From NCBI RefSeq assembly GCF_014699075.1, contig NZ_JACXAB010000017.1, positions 1 through 64,000 of the forward strand: a stretch of DNA of 64,000 nt. The letters are read 5' to 3'. Origin of the DNA: Microvirga sp. (GTDB taxonomy: Bacteria; Pseudomonadota; Alphaproteobacteria; Rhizobiales; Beijerinckiaceae). How positions within the stretch are numbered: the stretch's first letter is position 1; every line of letters starts with the position of its first letter. Below the pieces are notes generated by a model. That model was not told the origin of the DNA. It saw only the letters and a list, made by a program, of their open reading frames with translations, and ran no database searches. Made by a program: the position numbers and the translations under genes. Shown in pieces: positions 19,284 to 28,583 of the stretch.

Positions 19284-20496
19284 TACCGCCTTCCAGACGC
19301 CTTCCAGCGACAGCGTCGCCAAGCACAACGCCGTGGTGCTGGCCGTCGCCATGGCGCTCGGCGGGTCGAGCCCCGCCATCGTCGTGTCCCTCGGCGGCCT
19401 TGTCGGTCAGGCGCTCGCTTCGAACAAGGAACTGGCGACCCTTCCCGTGAGCCTGCTCAATCTCGGGCTGGCGATCGGCACGATTCCGGCCGCCATGCTG
19501 ATGCGCAAGGCTGGACGCCGCATCGGCTATATGGTCGGCGCAGGGATCGGCCTTGCCGGCGGCTGCCTCGCGGCCTACGGCATCGCCTCCTACAGCTTCG
19601 TGCTCTTCTGCCTCGGCACTCTCATCATCGGCAGCTACGGCTCCTTCAACCAGAGCTACCGGTTCGCAGCGACCGATGCGGCCTCCGACGCCTTCAAGCC
19701 GAGGGCGATCTCCTGGGTCATGACCGGCGGGCTGATTGCCGGCGTGATCGGGCCGCAGACCGTGATCTGGACCCGTGATGCCGTTGAAGCCGCTCCCTTC
19801 GCCGGAGCCTTCCTGGGGCAGGCGACACTCGCCTTCTTGTCGATGATCGTCGTGTGGTTCCTGCGGCCTGCGCCGGTGAGCGTTGCCTCCACCAAGACGG
19901 GAGGCGGCAGGCCTCTGCTCGAGATCGTGCGGCAGCCCCGGTTCATCGTAGCCGCCGTGACGGGCCTGGTGTCTTACAGCCTCATGACCTTCATGATGAC
20001 GGCGGCTCCCTTGGCGATGATCGATTGCGGCCATTCCGTCGGAGCCGCCGCCCTCGGCATCCAGTGGCACATTCTGGCCATGTTCGGTCCGAGCTTCTTC
20101 ACCGGCCGTCTGATCTCACGCTACGGCAAGGGCCCGGTAACGGCGGCGGGGCTCGTGCTGATCGCCCTCTCTGCGGTGATCGGGCTGTCGGGCATCACCA
20201 TCGCGCATTTCTGGATTACGCTGATTCTGCTCGGCCTCGGCTGGAATTTCGGCTTTATCGGAGCCACAGCCCTCGTGACCGACTGCTATCGTCCCGAGGA
20301 GCGCGCCAAGGTCCAGGCCGCCAACGACTTCCTGATCTTCGGATCGGTTGCCCTGGCCTCGTTCTCGTCCGGCAAGCTCCTGAGCGCCAGCGGGTGGGAG
20401 AGCGTGAACTGGCTGGTCTTCCCGCCGGTCGCCATTGCCCTAGCTCTCCTGGCTTGGCAGCAGAAGACCAAGGCCATCGCACCCGCTAAAGTATAA
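19258..20496 (+). CDS. Major facilitator superfamily transporter
   Basis: A 412-residue, 12-span MFS permease. The loop between helices 2 and 3 reads MLMRKAGRRIGY, the usual MFS A-motif region, and the second half repeats it with FTGRLISRYGKGPV. It overlaps thiL by 26 nt in another frame, so translation is coupled. Related MFS genes often sit beside thiL in Rhizobiales. The substrate is unknown. Link to thiamine is only suggested by position. Confidence 0.85.
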   Translation: MSAPTSISDTAFQTPSSDSVAKHNAVVLAVAMALGGSSPAIVVSLGGLVGQALASNKELATLPVSLLNLGLAIGTIPAAMLMRKAGRRIGYMVGAGIGLAGGCLAAYGIASYSFVLFCLGTLIIGSYGSFNQSYRFAATDAASDAFKPRAISWVMTGGLIAGVIGPQTVIWTRDAVEAAPFAGAFLGQATLAFLSMIVVWFLRPAPVSVASTKTGGGRPLLEIVRQPRFIVAAVTGLVSYSLMTFMMTAAPLAMIDCGHSVGAAALGIQWHILAMFGPSFFTGRLISRYGKGPVTAAGLVLIALSAVIGLSGITIAHFWITLILLGLGWNFGFIGATALVTDCYRPEERAKVQAANDFLIFGSVALASFSSGKLLSASGWESVNWLVFPPVAIALALLAWQQKTKAIAPAKV

Positions 20497-20581
20497 AGGG
20501 CTTCCTGTGGGTTCTTTCCGCAGGATTGTTGCGAACTGCCCAGTTTTTTGCCACCAACTATAAAGTTCGCTGGGGGTAGGG

Positions 20582-20618
20582 GCCGCTCAAGGCCAAAAAA
20601 CGAGCCTTGAGGAGCGGC
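20582..20618. terminator. Hairpin between the MFS gene and hppA
   Basis: GCCGCTCAAGGC (20582-20593) pairs with GCCTTGAGGAGCGGC (20604-20618) with one 3-nt bulge and a 10-nt A-rich loop. A TTTCTGCTTT tract follows. It could end the glyA-thiL-MFS transcript or act as a leader hairpin for hppA. A TATAAA at 20559-20564 upstream is a possible -10 element, but I see no good -35. Confidence 0.4.
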
Positions 20619-20645
20619 TTTCTGCTTTCCCATAACAAGGATGGC

Positions 20646-22772
20646 ATGATGGCACTCACCCTAATTATCTTGGGCGGGCTTCTCTCGATCGCGTACGGCT
20701 TCTGGGCCATCAGCGACGTGATGAAGCGGGACGCCGGTTCTCAGCGCATGCAGGAAATCGCCGGGGCGATTGCCGAAGGCGCAAAGGCTTACCTCCGCAG
20801 GCAATACCTCACTATCGCCATCGTCGGCGTCATTCTGTTTGCCATCATCGCCTATCTGCTCGGCATCCGGGTCGCCATAGGCTTCGCCATCGGCGCCATC
20901 CTCTCGGGTCTGGCAGGCTTCATCGGCATGAACGTGTCCGTCCGCGCCAATGTGCGCACGGCCCAGGCCGCCACCCAGTCCCTCGGGGGAGGCCTCGATG
21001 TGGCCTTCAAGTCCGGTGCCGTCACGGGCATGCTGGTGGCCGGCCTCGCCCTCCTCGGCGTGGCCCTCTACTACGGCTACCTCACCCGGCTCGATGGGTT
21101 CCGCCCCTCCGACCGCGTGGTCATCGACAGCCTCGTCGCCTTAGGGTTTGGCGCCTCGCTGATCTCCATCTTCGCCCGTCTCGGCGGCGGCATCTTCACC
21201 AAGGGTGCCGACGTGGGCGGCGACCTCGTGGGCAAGGTCGAAGCCGGCATTCCGGAGGACGACCCGCGCAACCCGGCAACCATCGCCGATAATGTGGGTG
21301 ACAATGTCGGCGACTGCGCCGGCATGGCGGCCGACCTGTTCGAGACCTATGCGGTGACCGTCGTCGCCACCATGGTTCTTGCGGCGATCTTCTTCGCCGG
21401 ACAGGCCAATCTCGACACCATGCTGTTGTACCCGCTCGGCATCGGCGCGGCCTGCATCGTCACCTCGATCCTCGGAACCTTCTTCGTCAAGCTCGGTCAG
21501 AACGAGTCCATCATGGGCGCGCTCTACAAGGGGTTGATCGTGACCGGCGTTCTGTCCGCCGTCGCCATCGGCCTCGTGACCTGGCAGATGATCGGCTTCG
21601 GCGCCATCGCGGGAGCGGAGTTCACCGGCCAGGACCTGTTCTGGTGCGCCATCATCGGCCTCGCCGTGACGGCTCTCATCGTGGTCATCACCGAGTACTA
21701 TACCGGCGTCGGCTTCCGTCCCGTACGGTCCATCGCCCAGTCTTCGGTGACGGGTCACGGCACGAACGTGATTCAGGGCCTTGCGGTCTCGCTGGAATCC
21801 ACCGCGCTGCCGACCGTGGTCATCATCGCGGGCATCATCGTGGCCTTCAAGCTGGCTGGCCTCTTCGGCATCGCCATTGCGGTGACGGCCATGCTGGGCG
21901 TTGCTGGCATGATCGTGGCTCTCGACGCCTTCGGTCCGGTGACGGACAACGCAGGCGGCATCGCTGAGATGGCAGGCCTGCCGAAGGAAGTCCGCAAGTC
22001 CACGGACGCTCTGGACGCGGTCGGCAACACCACCAAGGCGGTGACGAAGGGCTACGCCATCGGCTCCGCAGGCCTCGGTGCCCTGGTGCTCTTTGCGGCC
22101 TACACCTCGGACCTGAACTACTTCACCCAGAACGCGGCGCAGTATCCGTACTTCCAGGGTGTGGCTCCGAACTTCTCCCTGACCAATCCCTATGTGGTGG
22201 TCGGGCTCCTGTTCGGCGGCCTCATCCCATTCCTGTTCGGCGGCATCGCCATGACGGCGGTGGGCCGGGCAGCCGGTGCGGTGGTTGAGGAAGTGCGCCG
22301 TCAGTTCCGGGAGAAGCCTGGCATCATGGCAGGCACCGACCGTCCCGATTACGGCCGCGCCGTCGACATGCTGACCCGGGCGGCGATCAAGGAAATGATC
22401 GTGCCGTCGCTCCTGCCCGTGCTGGCCCCCATCGTGACCTACTTCGTGGTCTACTGGGTGGCGGGCAAGTCCGAGGCGTTCTCGGCCGTGGGCGCCATGC
22501 TGCTGGGCGTGATCGTGACGGGCCTCTTCGTCGCCATCTCGATGACCTCGGGCGGCGGCGCCTGGGATAACGCCAAGAAGTCCTTCGAGGATGGGTTCAC
22601 GGATGCCTCCGGCACCACCCACCACAAGGGCTCGGAGGCCCATAAGGCTTCCGTGACCGGTGATACCGTCGGCGACCCCTATAAGGACACGGCGGGTCCC
22701 GCCGTGAACCCGGCGATCAAGATCACCAACATCATCGCCCTGCTTCTCCTGGCCATCCTGGCCCATTCGTAG
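20646..22772 (+). CDS. hppA: K+-independent proton-translocating membrane pyrophosphatase
   Basis: A homodimeric inner-membrane pump that couples pyrophosphate hydrolysis to H+ export. The 708-residue protein has about 16 spans. The PPi/Mg site is [22 protein letters not shown] (from about 187) followed by [20 protein letters not shown], with a second acidic set in the C-terminal part ([18 protein letters not shown]). K464 and T467 in [17 protein letters not shown] replace the Ala/Gly pair of K+-dependent enzymes, so this is the K+-independent class. The start is at ATGATG after AAGGATGGC. Transcription ends at the strong hairpin at 22794-22823. Confidence 0.96.
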   Translation: MMALTLIILGGLLSIAYGFWAISDVMKRDAGSQRMQEIAGAIAEGAKAYLRRQYLTIAIVGVILFAIIAYLLGIRVAIGFAIGAILSGLAGFIGMNVSVRANVRTAQAATQSLGGGLDVAFKSGAVTGMLVAGLALLGVALYYGYLTRLDGFRPSDRVVIDSLVALGFGASLISIFARLGGGIFTKGADVGGDLVGKVEAGIPEDDPRNPATIADNVGDNVGDCAGMAADLFETYAVTVVATMVLAAIFFAGQANLDTMLLYPLGIGAACIVTSILGTFFVKLGQNESIMGALYKGLIVTGVLSAVAIGLVTWQMIGFGAIAGAEFTGQDLFWCAIIGLAVTALIVVITEYYTGVGFRPVRSIAQSSVTGHGTNVIQGLAVSLESTALPTVVIIAGIIVAFKLAGLFGIAIAVTAMLGVAGMIVALDAFGPVTDNAGGIAEMAGLPKEVRKSTDALDAVGNTTKAVTKGYAIGSAGLGALVLFAAYTSDLNYFTQNAAQYPYFQGVAPNFSLTNPYVVVGLLFGGLIPFLFGGIAMTAVGRAAGAVVEEVRRQFREKPGIMAGTDRPDYGRAVDMLTRAAIKEMIVPSLLPVLAPIVTYFVVYWVAGKSEAFSAVGAMLLGVIVTGLFVAISMTSGGGAWDNAKKSFEDGFTDASGTTHHKGSEAHKASVTGDTVGDPYKDTAGPAVNPAIKITNIIALLLLAILAHS

Positions 22773-22793
22773 AAGCAGCGGTCCCGAATGCGC

Positions 22794-22823
22794 AAAACCC
22801 GCGGTGAGAGCCGCGGGTTTTTT
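22794..22823 (+). terminator. Rho-independent terminator of hppA
   Basis: AAAACCCGCGG (22794-22804) and CCGCGGGTTTT (22811-22821) form a perfect 11-bp stem with a 6-nt loop, running into a T tract. It lies 22 nt after the hppA stop. The A/T symmetry means it could also work for the minus-strand bamE gene from the other side. Confidence 0.85.
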
Positions 22824-22844
22824 CATGAGACATTCGATATGAAA

Positions 22845-22867
22845 ATGGCCGGGGCAAGCCCGGCCAT
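22845..22867. repeat. Family-B half unit
   Basis: The 23-bp palindrome ATGGCCGGGG-CAA-G-CCCGGCCAT equals one half of the composite repeat seen at 4907, 9757 and 13030. It lies between the hppA terminator and the end of bamE. Confidence 0.6.
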
Positions 22868-22889
22868 CAAAAGCTCGAGAAGCTTCGGC

Positions 22890-23348
22890 TCAGGTGCCGA
22901 ACGGGTTAAAGCTGCTTGCGCCGCGGAAGATCTGCCCGAGGAAGCTCGACTCCTCGCCGCCGGCCGGTGTGGTGCGGCTGATGAAATCGAAGACCCGGCC
23001 ATCCTGCAGGCCATAAAGGGCGATGCGCTCGACGCGGAGGCCGCTGTCGAAATAGACGGCCGTCACCTGCTGGTCCACAACCTGCTCGCCCATGAACTGC
23101 AGGGAGCGGCGGGACTTCTGGCTGATGTAGTACCAGTTCCGGTTGCCGACCGTGGACACGGTCGAAGGTGTTCCGAGGGTCTGCAGAACCTGCTCGGCGC
23201 TCATGCCCTTCCGTACTTGGGAGATGGCGCGCTCATCCACGACATAGCCGCGTTGGAACTCCTCGCCCACGCCGGTGCATGCGGCAACGGACGAAGCGAG
23301 AAAGGTTGCTGTAGCCAGGCGCACCAAAAGAGGATGATATCGACGCAT
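22890..23348 (-). CDS. bamE: Outer membrane protein assembly factor BamE (SmpA/OmlA family lipoprotein)
   Basis: A lipoprotein of the BAM complex, which inserts beta-barrel proteins in the outer membrane. The signal peptide ends in a lipobox ASSVAAC with Cys24 as the lipidation site. The SmpA/OmlA domain contains ISQVRKGMSAEQVLQTLGTPS and NRNWYYISQKS, the usual alphaproteobacterial pattern. Length is 152 residues. It is transcribed divergently from the downstream chaperone gene. Both the lipobox and the domain are clear. Confidence 0.93.
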   Translation of the reverse strand: MRRYHPLLVRLATATFLASSVAACTGVGEEFQRGYVVDERAISQVRKGMSAEQVLQTLGTPSTVSTVGNRNWYYISQKSRRSLQFMGEQVVDQQVTAVYFDSGLRVERIALYGLQDGRVFDFISRTTPAGGEESSFLGQIFRGASSFNPFGT

Positions 23349-23452
23349 CGTACGGTTCTTCCAGAAAATGCGGCGCGGATAAGCTTGCGCCTATGGACCG
23401 TGATGGCGTAACCCGAGGCTACGATTTTGACAAGCTTTTGAAGGGCAGGGCT

Positions 23453-23983
23453 GTGATCTTCAGTCTCTTCCGCAAGGATCCCCGGCGCACGATCATCGCC
23501 ACGCTCTACAAGAGCGTTGCGACGGCATCCCGTGAGCCGGGGCTCTACGCGTCACTTGGCATCCCGGATACCGTCGAGGGACGGTTCGAGGCTCTGTCGC
23601 TCCACATGATCCTGGTGCTCCGGGCCTTACGGGAAATGCCGTCGCCGGCCGACGAGGTGGCCAAGGACCTAACCGACGCCTTCTTCAGGGACATGGACGC
23701 TTCCTTGAGGGAGATGGGGGTGGGCGATACGGTCGTCCCCAAGCGGATGAAGAAGATCGCCGAGTCCTTCTACGGGAGGGCCCAGGCCTATGACGGGCCG
23801 CTCAACGCCTCCGATGAGGCGGGACTCGCATCGGCTCTTGGCCGGAACGCCTATGGCACCGAGGCACCGGCGACTGCCCTTGCGCGTTATGCTCTCGCGG
23901 CCGATCAGGAACTCAAGACGATCAGCCTCGACGTGCTTCTGGAAACGGGGCCGGCCTTCCCCAGGCCCGAAGCTCTCGCATAA
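23453..23983 (+). CDS. Ubiquinol-cytochrome c chaperone family protein (CBP3/UQCC1-like)
   Basis: Homologue of mitochondrial Cbp3, which helps the synthesis and assembly of cytochrome b of the bc1 complex. The 176-residue core is helical: LFRKDPRRTIIATLYKSVATASREP, FEALSLHMILVLRALREMP, then TDAFFRDMDASLREMGVGD with VPKRMKKIAESFYGRAQAY, which is the family signature. The GTG at 23453 follows GGGCAGGG and gives the usual N-terminus (M)IFSLFRKD. An ATG at 23393 would add 20 residues and is less likely. The DUF177 gene follows after 12 nt. Confidence 0.85.
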   Translation: MIFSLFRKDPRRTIIATLYKSVATASREPGLYASLGIPDTVEGRFEALSLHMILVLRALREMPSPADEVAKDLTDAFFRDMDASLREMGVGDTVVPKRMKKIAESFYGRAQAYDGPLNASDEAGLASALGRNAYGTEAPATALARYALAADQELKTISLDVLLETGPAFPRPEALA

Positions 23984-23995
23984 GGAGGGAAACCC

Positions 23996-24511
23996 ATGAC
24001 ACCTGAAACCGTGGGGCCATTGTCGCGGCTAATCGACGTCATGAGGATCCCGCCGCGCGGGCAGGACGTGCATGTGGAAGCAACGGCCGAGGAATGCGCA
24101 GCGCTCGCCCGGGACTTCGGGTTGCCGGCGATCCGGTCGCTGAGCGGCGACTATCACCTGAAAACCTCGGCCAAGGGGATCAATGTGACTGGGGTCGTCA
24201 AGGCCTCGATCACCCAGATCTGCGTCACGACCCTTGAGCCCTTCGACTCCTCCGTGGAGGAAGAGGTTGAGGTGGATTTCGCCGAGTCTTCGGGCATGCC
24301 GCCCGAGCCGCCGACCGACATCAACGAGTATGAGCCCCCGGATGAGATCGTGAACGGCCAGATCGACCTGGGCGCCCTCACGGCCGAGTTCCTGGCGCTC
24401 GGGCTCGATCCTTACCCGCGCAAGCCCGGTGTCGACTTCGACTATCGGGATCCTTCCGACGAGAAGGATTCGCCATTTGCGGCGCTCAACAAGCTCCGGC
24501 AAGGCAAATAG
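23996..24511 (+). CDS. YceD/DUF177 family protein (probable 23S rRNA accumulation protein)
   Basis: A 171-residue acidic protein with the family features: VTGVVKASITQICVTTLEPFDSSVEEEVEVDF in the middle (CVxxLEPF-type motif), then EPPDEIVNGQIDLGALTAEFLALGLDPYPRKPG. E. coli YceD affects 23S rRNA levels and usually precedes rpmF. Here, as in other alphaproteobacteria, it precedes plsX instead, keeping the link with phospholipid and fatty acid genes. A clean AAGGAGGGAAACCC precedes the ATG. Confidence 0.88.
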   Translation: MTPETVGPLSRLIDVMRIPPRGQDVHVEATAEECAALARDFGLPAIRSLSGDYHLKTSAKGINVTGVVKASITQICVTTLEPFDSSVEEEVEVDFAESSGMPPEPPTDINEYEPPDEIVNGQIDLGALTAEFLALGLDPYPRKPGVDFDYRDPSDEKDSPFAALNKLRQGK

Positions 24512-24652
24512 CGGGCAGTTCGGAGGCTCTTATCTCACGAATCTCTCTGCCGTCGACCCTTTTGCAGGGAGCTCAGAATTCAGTTGCGGAGCCCCCGCAA
24601 ACCGCTATTTTCCGCCCCCTGTTGAATGACTTAAAAGAAAGAACAACCGTTC

Positions 24653-25687
24653 ATGCCGAAGCCGGTGCGTATTTCGCTCGATGCGATGGGGGGCGATCAC
24701 GGTCCATCCGTTGTGATCCCAGGCGCTGCCTTGGCCTTGGAGCGGCACCCAGACCTGCGCTTCCTGATGTTCGGCAACGAGACGGTGATCGCGCCTCTGT
24801 TGGACGCGCAACCCCGGTTGAAGGCGGCCACGGAGCTGCGTCATACCGATATGGCGATCTCCATGGACGAGAAGCCCAGCCAGGCTATCCGGATGGGACG
24901 GGGCAAATCCTCCATGTGGCGCGCCGTGCAGGCAGTCCGCGACGGGGAGGCGGACGCAATGGTGTCCGCCGGCAACACCGGAGCGCTCATGGCGACCGCC
25001 AAGGTCTGCCTGAAGACGATGGCGCATATCGAGCGCCCGGCCATCGCCGCCATGTGGCCGACCATGCGTGGTGAAAGCATCGTGCTCGATGTGGGAGCGA
25101 CCATCGGCGCCGATGCCGGACATCTGGTCGATATGGCCATCATGGGCGCGGCCATGGCCCGGATCGTCTTCGATCTCGATCGTCCCACCGTCGGCCTCCT
25201 CAACGTCGGCACGGAGGAGATCAAGGGGATCGAAGCCGTCAAGGAAGCCGGCCGGATCCTCAAGGAGACAAGCCTCCCGAACCTCGCTTATCACGGCTTC
25301 GTCGAAGGAGATGACATCGGCAAGGGCACCGTCGATGTGGTCGTGACCGAGGGCTTCACCGGCAACATCGCCCTGAAAACGGCGGAGGGCACCGCCAAGC
25401 AGATCGGCCAGTATCTCCGTTCGGCCATGAGCCGAACCCTGATGGCCAAGATCGGCTACCTTTTCGCGAAACAGGCTTTTAACGCTCTCCGGGACAAGAT
25501 GGACCCCCGCAAGGTCAATGGCGGCGTGTTCCTGGGCCTTGAGGGAGTTGTGGTGAAAAGCCACGGCGGAACCGACGATCTCGGCTTCGCCAGCGCCATC
25601 GATGTCGCCTATGACATGGCGCACTTTGAACTGATGAACACAATCCGGAGCATGCTCGATCATGATCCGGTCGGGCAAACTGCTTAG
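24653..25687 (+). CDS. plsX: Phosphate acyltransferase PlsX
   Basis: Converts acyl-ACP to acyl-phosphate, the donor for PlsY in phospholipid synthesis, at the inner membrane surface. The 344-residue product begins [20 protein letters not shown], the family N-terminus. It continues with [14 protein letters not shown], the [12 protein letters not shown] block, [18 protein letters not shown] and [19 protein letters not shown]. fabH follows after 92 nt, the conserved plsX-fabH pair. Confidence 0.95.
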   Translation: MPKPVRISLDAMGGDHGPSVVIPGAALALERHPDLRFLMFGNETVIAPLLDAQPRLKAATELRHTDMAISMDEKPSQAIRMGRGKSSMWRAVQAVRDGEADAMVSAGNTGALMATAKVCLKTMAHIERPAIAAMWPTMRGESIVLDVGATIGADAGHLVDMAIMGAAMARIVFDLDRPTVGLLNVGTEEIKGIEAVKEAGRILKETSLPNLAYHGFVEGDDIGKGTVDVVVTEGFTGNIALKTAEGTAKQIGQYLRSAMSRTLMAKIGYLFAKQAFNALRDKMDPRKVNGGVFLGLEGVVVKSHGGTDDLGFASAIDVAYDMAHFELMNTIRSMLDHDPVGQTA

Positions 25688-25703
25688 AGCATGGACATGC
25701 TCT
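25686..25703. repeat. Short palindrome between plsX and fabH
   Basis: AGAGCATG-GA-CATGCTCT is a perfect 8-bp inverted repeat directly at the plsX stop. It belongs to the AGAGCATG-type Rhizobiales palindromes and may act as a weak transcript-end hairpin; no T tract follows. Confidence 0.45.
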
Positions 25704-25779
25704 TAAACATTTGGAATATCATGATCTTTTTGGGCAATAGACTCCCACTTGCCTGGACCATGCTGTAGGAAGGCGCATC

Positions 25780-26757
25780 TTGAAACGCACCCGTTCCATC
25801 GTACGCGGCGTCGGCTCCTATCTGCCGAGGCGCAAGCTGACGAACCAAGATCTCGAGAAGCTGGTGGATACCTCGCATGACTGGATCGTGCAGCGGACCG
25901 GCATCGAAGAGCGGTACATCGCCGAGGACGACGAGACCACGTCGGTTCTCGGCATCAAGGCGGCGGAGGCGGCGCTAGCCGATGCCGGGCTGACAGCCAA
26001 TGACATCGATCTCGTCATCTGCGCGACCTCGACACCTGACTTTACCTTCCCGTCGACCGCCACCATGATCCAGACCGGCCTCGGCATGACCCTCGGCATG
26101 GCCTTCGACCTGCAGGCCGTCTGCACCGGCTTCGTCTATGCCGTGGCTACCGCCGACAAGTTCCTGCAATCCGGCTCGCACAAGCGCGCTCTCGTGGTGG
26201 GGGCGGAGACCTTCTCGCGGATCCTCGACTGGAACGACCGCACCACCTGCGTGCTCTTCGGCGATGGCGCGGGTGCCCTTGTGCTCGAGGCCCAGGAGGG
26301 GGAGGGCACATCCGCCGACCGTGGAGTCCTGACGTCCCATCTCCGCTCCGACGGGCGCTACCGGGACAAGCTCTATGTGGATGGCGGCCCGGGTTCCACG
26401 AAGACCACCGGCGTCCTGAAGATGGAGGGCCGTGAGGTCTTCAAGTTCGCCGTCGGCATGGTGGCGGACGTGGTGCAGGACGCCTTCAAGGCGACGGGCA
26501 CGAGCGCTGACGAATTGGATTGGTTCGTGCCGCACCAAGCCAACCGGCGCATCATCACGGCCAGCGCCGACAAGCTCGGGATCGCGCCTGAGAAGGTGGT
26601 CATCACCGTGAACAAGCACGGCAACACCTCGGCTGCCTCCATTCCGTTGGCTCTCGACGCAGCTCGAAAGGACGGCCGGATCAAGGACGGCGATCTCGTG
26701 ATGATCGAGGCGATCGGCGGTGGCTTCACCTGGGGAAGCGCCTTGATCCGCTGGTAG
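25780..26757 (+). CDS. fabH: 3-oxoacyl-[acyl-carrier-protein] synthase III (FabH)
   Basis: Starts fatty acid synthesis by condensing acetyl-CoA with malonyl-ACP. The catalytic triad is visible as C115 (AVCTGFVYA), H252 (PHQANRR) and N282 ([10 protein letters not shown]). The 325-residue length is normal. Translation appears to start at a TTG (25780) giving (M)[15 protein letters not shown], with AGGAAGG 6 nt upstream. No ATG or GTG exists at the right place. The rare start could hold FabH at a low level relative to PlsX. ihfA and the MerR gene follow, as in most alphaproteobacteria. Confidence 0.94.
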   Translation: MKRTRSIVRGVGSYLPRRKLTNQDLEKLVDTSHDWIVQRTGIEERYIAEDDETTSVLGIKAAEAALADAGLTANDIDLVICATSTPDFTFPSTATMIQTGLGMTLGMAFDLQAVCTGFVYAVATADKFLQSGSHKRALVVGAETFSRILDWNDRTTCVLFGDGAGALVLEAQEGEGTSADRGVLTSHLRSDGRYRDKLYVDGGPGSTKTTGVLKMEGREVFKFAVGMVADVVQDAFKATGTSADELDWFVPHQANRRIITASADKLGIAPEKVVITVNKHGNTSAASIPLALDAARKDGRIKDGDLVMIEAIGGGFTWGSALIRW

Positions 26758-26883
26758 GGTCAAGGCAACTGAACTCTGGTGGTATCAATGGTTCACACCT
26801 TGGCGGTTGACCATAGGGAGCCATCTGCATAGCGTCGTCACACGGCGACAGGACCAACGAACTGAAGTGCGCTGGGGAGCTCA

Positions 26884-27195
26884 ATGGCTGGCAAAACGAT
26901 AACGAGAGCGGATCTGAGCGAGGCGGTTTACCAGAAGGTGGGCCTGTCCCGGACAGAATCAGCGGAGCTGGTGGAGCGGGTTCTGGCTGAAATCTGCGAT
27001 TCCCTGGCCGCCGGCGAGACGGTCAAGCTGTCTTCCTTCGGCTCGTTCATCGTGCGCAGCAAGGGCGAGCGCGTCGGCCGCAACCCCAAGACCGGCGTCG
27101 AGGTTCCGATCGATCCGCGCCGGGTCATGGTCTTCAAACCTTCAAATGTCTTGAAGGCGCATATCAACGGTGAGACCTTCGAAGGCGAGGATTGA
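26884..27195 (+). CDS. ihfA: Integration host factor subunit alpha
   Basis: The DNA-bending partner of IhfB. The 103-residue protein begins with [16 protein letters not shown] and contains [43 protein letters not shown], the beta-arm and the intercalating Pro of the HU/IHF family. The long N-terminus and spacing fit IhfA rather than HU. The 126-bp upstream gap has a possible TTGACC (26807-26812) with a poor -10. The MerR-family gene begins 5 nt after the stop. Confidence 0.94.
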   Translation: MAGKTITRADLSEAVYQKVGLSRTESAELVERVLAEICDSLAAGETVKLSSFGSFIVRSKGERVGRNPKTGVEVPIDPRRVMVFKPSNVLKAHINGETFEGED

Positions 27196-27200
27196 TCCGG

Positions 27201-27716
27201 ATGGCGAGTGGCGTCATGGACAAGAGCCCCGACGCATTCCGCACGATCAGCGAGGTCGCCGACGATCTCGATGTCCCCCAGCATGTGCTGCGCTTCTGGG
27301 AGACCCGGTTCAATCACATCAAGCCGCTGAAACGCGGCGGCGGGCGCCGCTACTACCGTCCTGATGACGTCGACCTGCTCAAGGGAATCCGACACCTCCT
27401 CTATGGTGAAGGTTATACGATTAAAGGAGTTCAGCGGATCCTGAAGGCGGAGGGTGTTCGCTTCGTCCAGGGCGTCGGCCGGGGAGAGCAGACCCTTGCC
27501 GAGCTTAGCCCTGAGCGCGACGTTACACATCCCGATGAGGACGTTCCGGTTTCGGAGGGTTTAGCGCCCGAAGAGAACGATATCCCTCTTGCCCCACACG
27601 GCGAACTCTCCCGGGAGGCGCTCCGTGGCCTCCAAGGGGTCCTGGAGGAGCTCTATGAATGTGACCGTGTCCTGACGTCTTTGAAGAGCCCTGGAGATGC
27701 TGTGACTGCGGAATAG
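27201..27716 (+). CDS. MerR-family transcriptional regulator
   Basis: The N-terminal part has a MerR-type winged [60 protein letters not shown], in which the R-F-W-E and RRYY signatures are intact. The rest, about 100 residues, is acidic and lacks a recognisable effector domain or metal-binding cysteines. It sits after ihfA as in other alphaproteobacteria, where its role is unknown. The ATG at 27201 is chosen; a TTG at 27192 would overlap the ihfA stop, and MDKSP at 27216 is a third option. Length is 171. Confidence 0.88.
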   Translation: MASGVMDKSPDAFRTISEVADDLDVPQHVLRFWETRFNHIKPLKRGGGRRYYRPDDVDLLKGIRHLLYGEGYTIKGVQRILKAEGVRFVQGVGRGEQTLAELSPERDVTHPDEDVPVSEGLAPEENDIPLAPHGELSREALRGLQGVLEELYECDRVLTSLKSPGDAVTAE

Positions 27717-27863
27717 CCGTCCTATCGCGATCCCGTGTCGAGCTGCGATCCGGCCTGCATCGTACCCGTTTTGGCGTGGCAATCGAAAATGAGCGTGTTG
27801 CACCCTTGACAGGGTGATGGTCGGCTCTTAAACCGCACCCACACCGCTTCGGCGGTCCGATGC

Positions 27864-27940
27864 GCGGGCGTAGCTCAGTCGGTTAGAGTGCCGGCCTGTC
27901 ACGCCGGAGGTCGCGGGTTCGAGCCCCGTCGCCCGCGCCA
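27864..27940 (+). tRNA. tRNA-Asp (GTC)
   Basis: A full 77-nt cloverleaf: acceptor GCGGGCG pairs with CGCCCGC (27930-27936), D-arm AGCTCAGTCGGTTAGAGT, anticodon stem CCGGC/GCCGG with loop CTGTCAC (anticodon GTC at 27898-27900), T-arm with GGTTCGAGCC, and an encoded CCA end. GTC reads aspartate codons. A small hairpin with a T tract follows at 27971. Confidence 0.97.
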
Positions 27941-27970
27941 CTTCTCCCCCGGATATTACAAGACACGATG

Positions 27971-27986
27971 AGCCCCTGGGGGTTTT
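27971..27986 (+). terminator. Possible tRNA-Asp terminator
   Basis: AGCCCCTGGGGGTT followed by TTC, about 30 nt after the tRNA. The stem is short (five to six pairs with one G-T) and the loop small, but position and T tract fit a tRNA terminator. Confidence 0.4.
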
Positions 27987-28125
27987 CTCGTTGCCGTTCG
28001 CTTGGCGCCGCTTCGATAGGCGGCTCCCAAGCGGTGCTTTCGGCTTGACCGTGCATTTTCCCATCCGAACTGGAATGGTTTGGCGAAGCTGGACGTTATC
28101 AGGAGGAAAATGCGAGGCTCCGTCT

Positions 28126-28554
28126 ATGTCGACGTCCAGATGGTTCACCAGTTTCTCCAATTGGGTTGCTCAGGTCACTGGCCGCCCGATCACCTTCGGG
28201 TTCTGCCTCTTGGTGATCTTGCTTTGGGCGTCTTCGGGTCCCTTCTTCGGGTTCTCGGATACCTGGCAGTTGATCGTGAACACGGGCACGACCATCATCA
28301 CCTTCCTGATGGTGTTCCTGATTCAGAACACTCAAAATCGGGATGGAGCTGCGATTCAGGCCAAACTTGATGAACTGATCCGGGCCAGCGCCGCCCAGAA
28401 TGTTTTCATTGGTATCGAACACCTCACCCAGGAAGAGTTGAACGAGATTCGGGCCAAATGCGAAGCGAAAGCCGCAGCAGAGACGGCTGCCAGCCGCGCC
28501 GAGGCGTCCGCCAATCGGAAGGCGGAAAAGGCCGCTGAACGAGCGACCTCTTGA
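28126..28554 (+). CDS. Low-affinity iron permease family protein (small membrane protein)
   Basis: A 142-residue protein with two membrane spans (about 24-45 and 55-75). The core RPITFGFCLLVILLWASSGPFFGFSDTWQLIVNTGTTIITFLMVFLIQNTQNRDGAAIQAKLDELIRA matches the bacterial proteins related to the yeast Fet4-type low-affinity iron permease. The tail (from about 100) is a Glu/Ala/Arg-rich coiled coil. The ATG at 28126 is preferred because upstream codons give no family-like sequence. Iron transport is a family label and has not been established for short bacterial members. Confidence 0.75.
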   Translation: MSTSRWFTSFSNWVAQVTGRPITFGFCLLVILLWASSGPFFGFSDTWQLIVNTGTTIITFLMVFLIQNTQNRDGAAIQAKLDELIRASAAQNVFIGIEHLTQEELNEIRAKCEAKAAAETAASRAEASANRKAEKAAERATS

Positions 28555-28583
28555 TGGGCTGGAGTTCCTGGCTGCAGCGGCTG

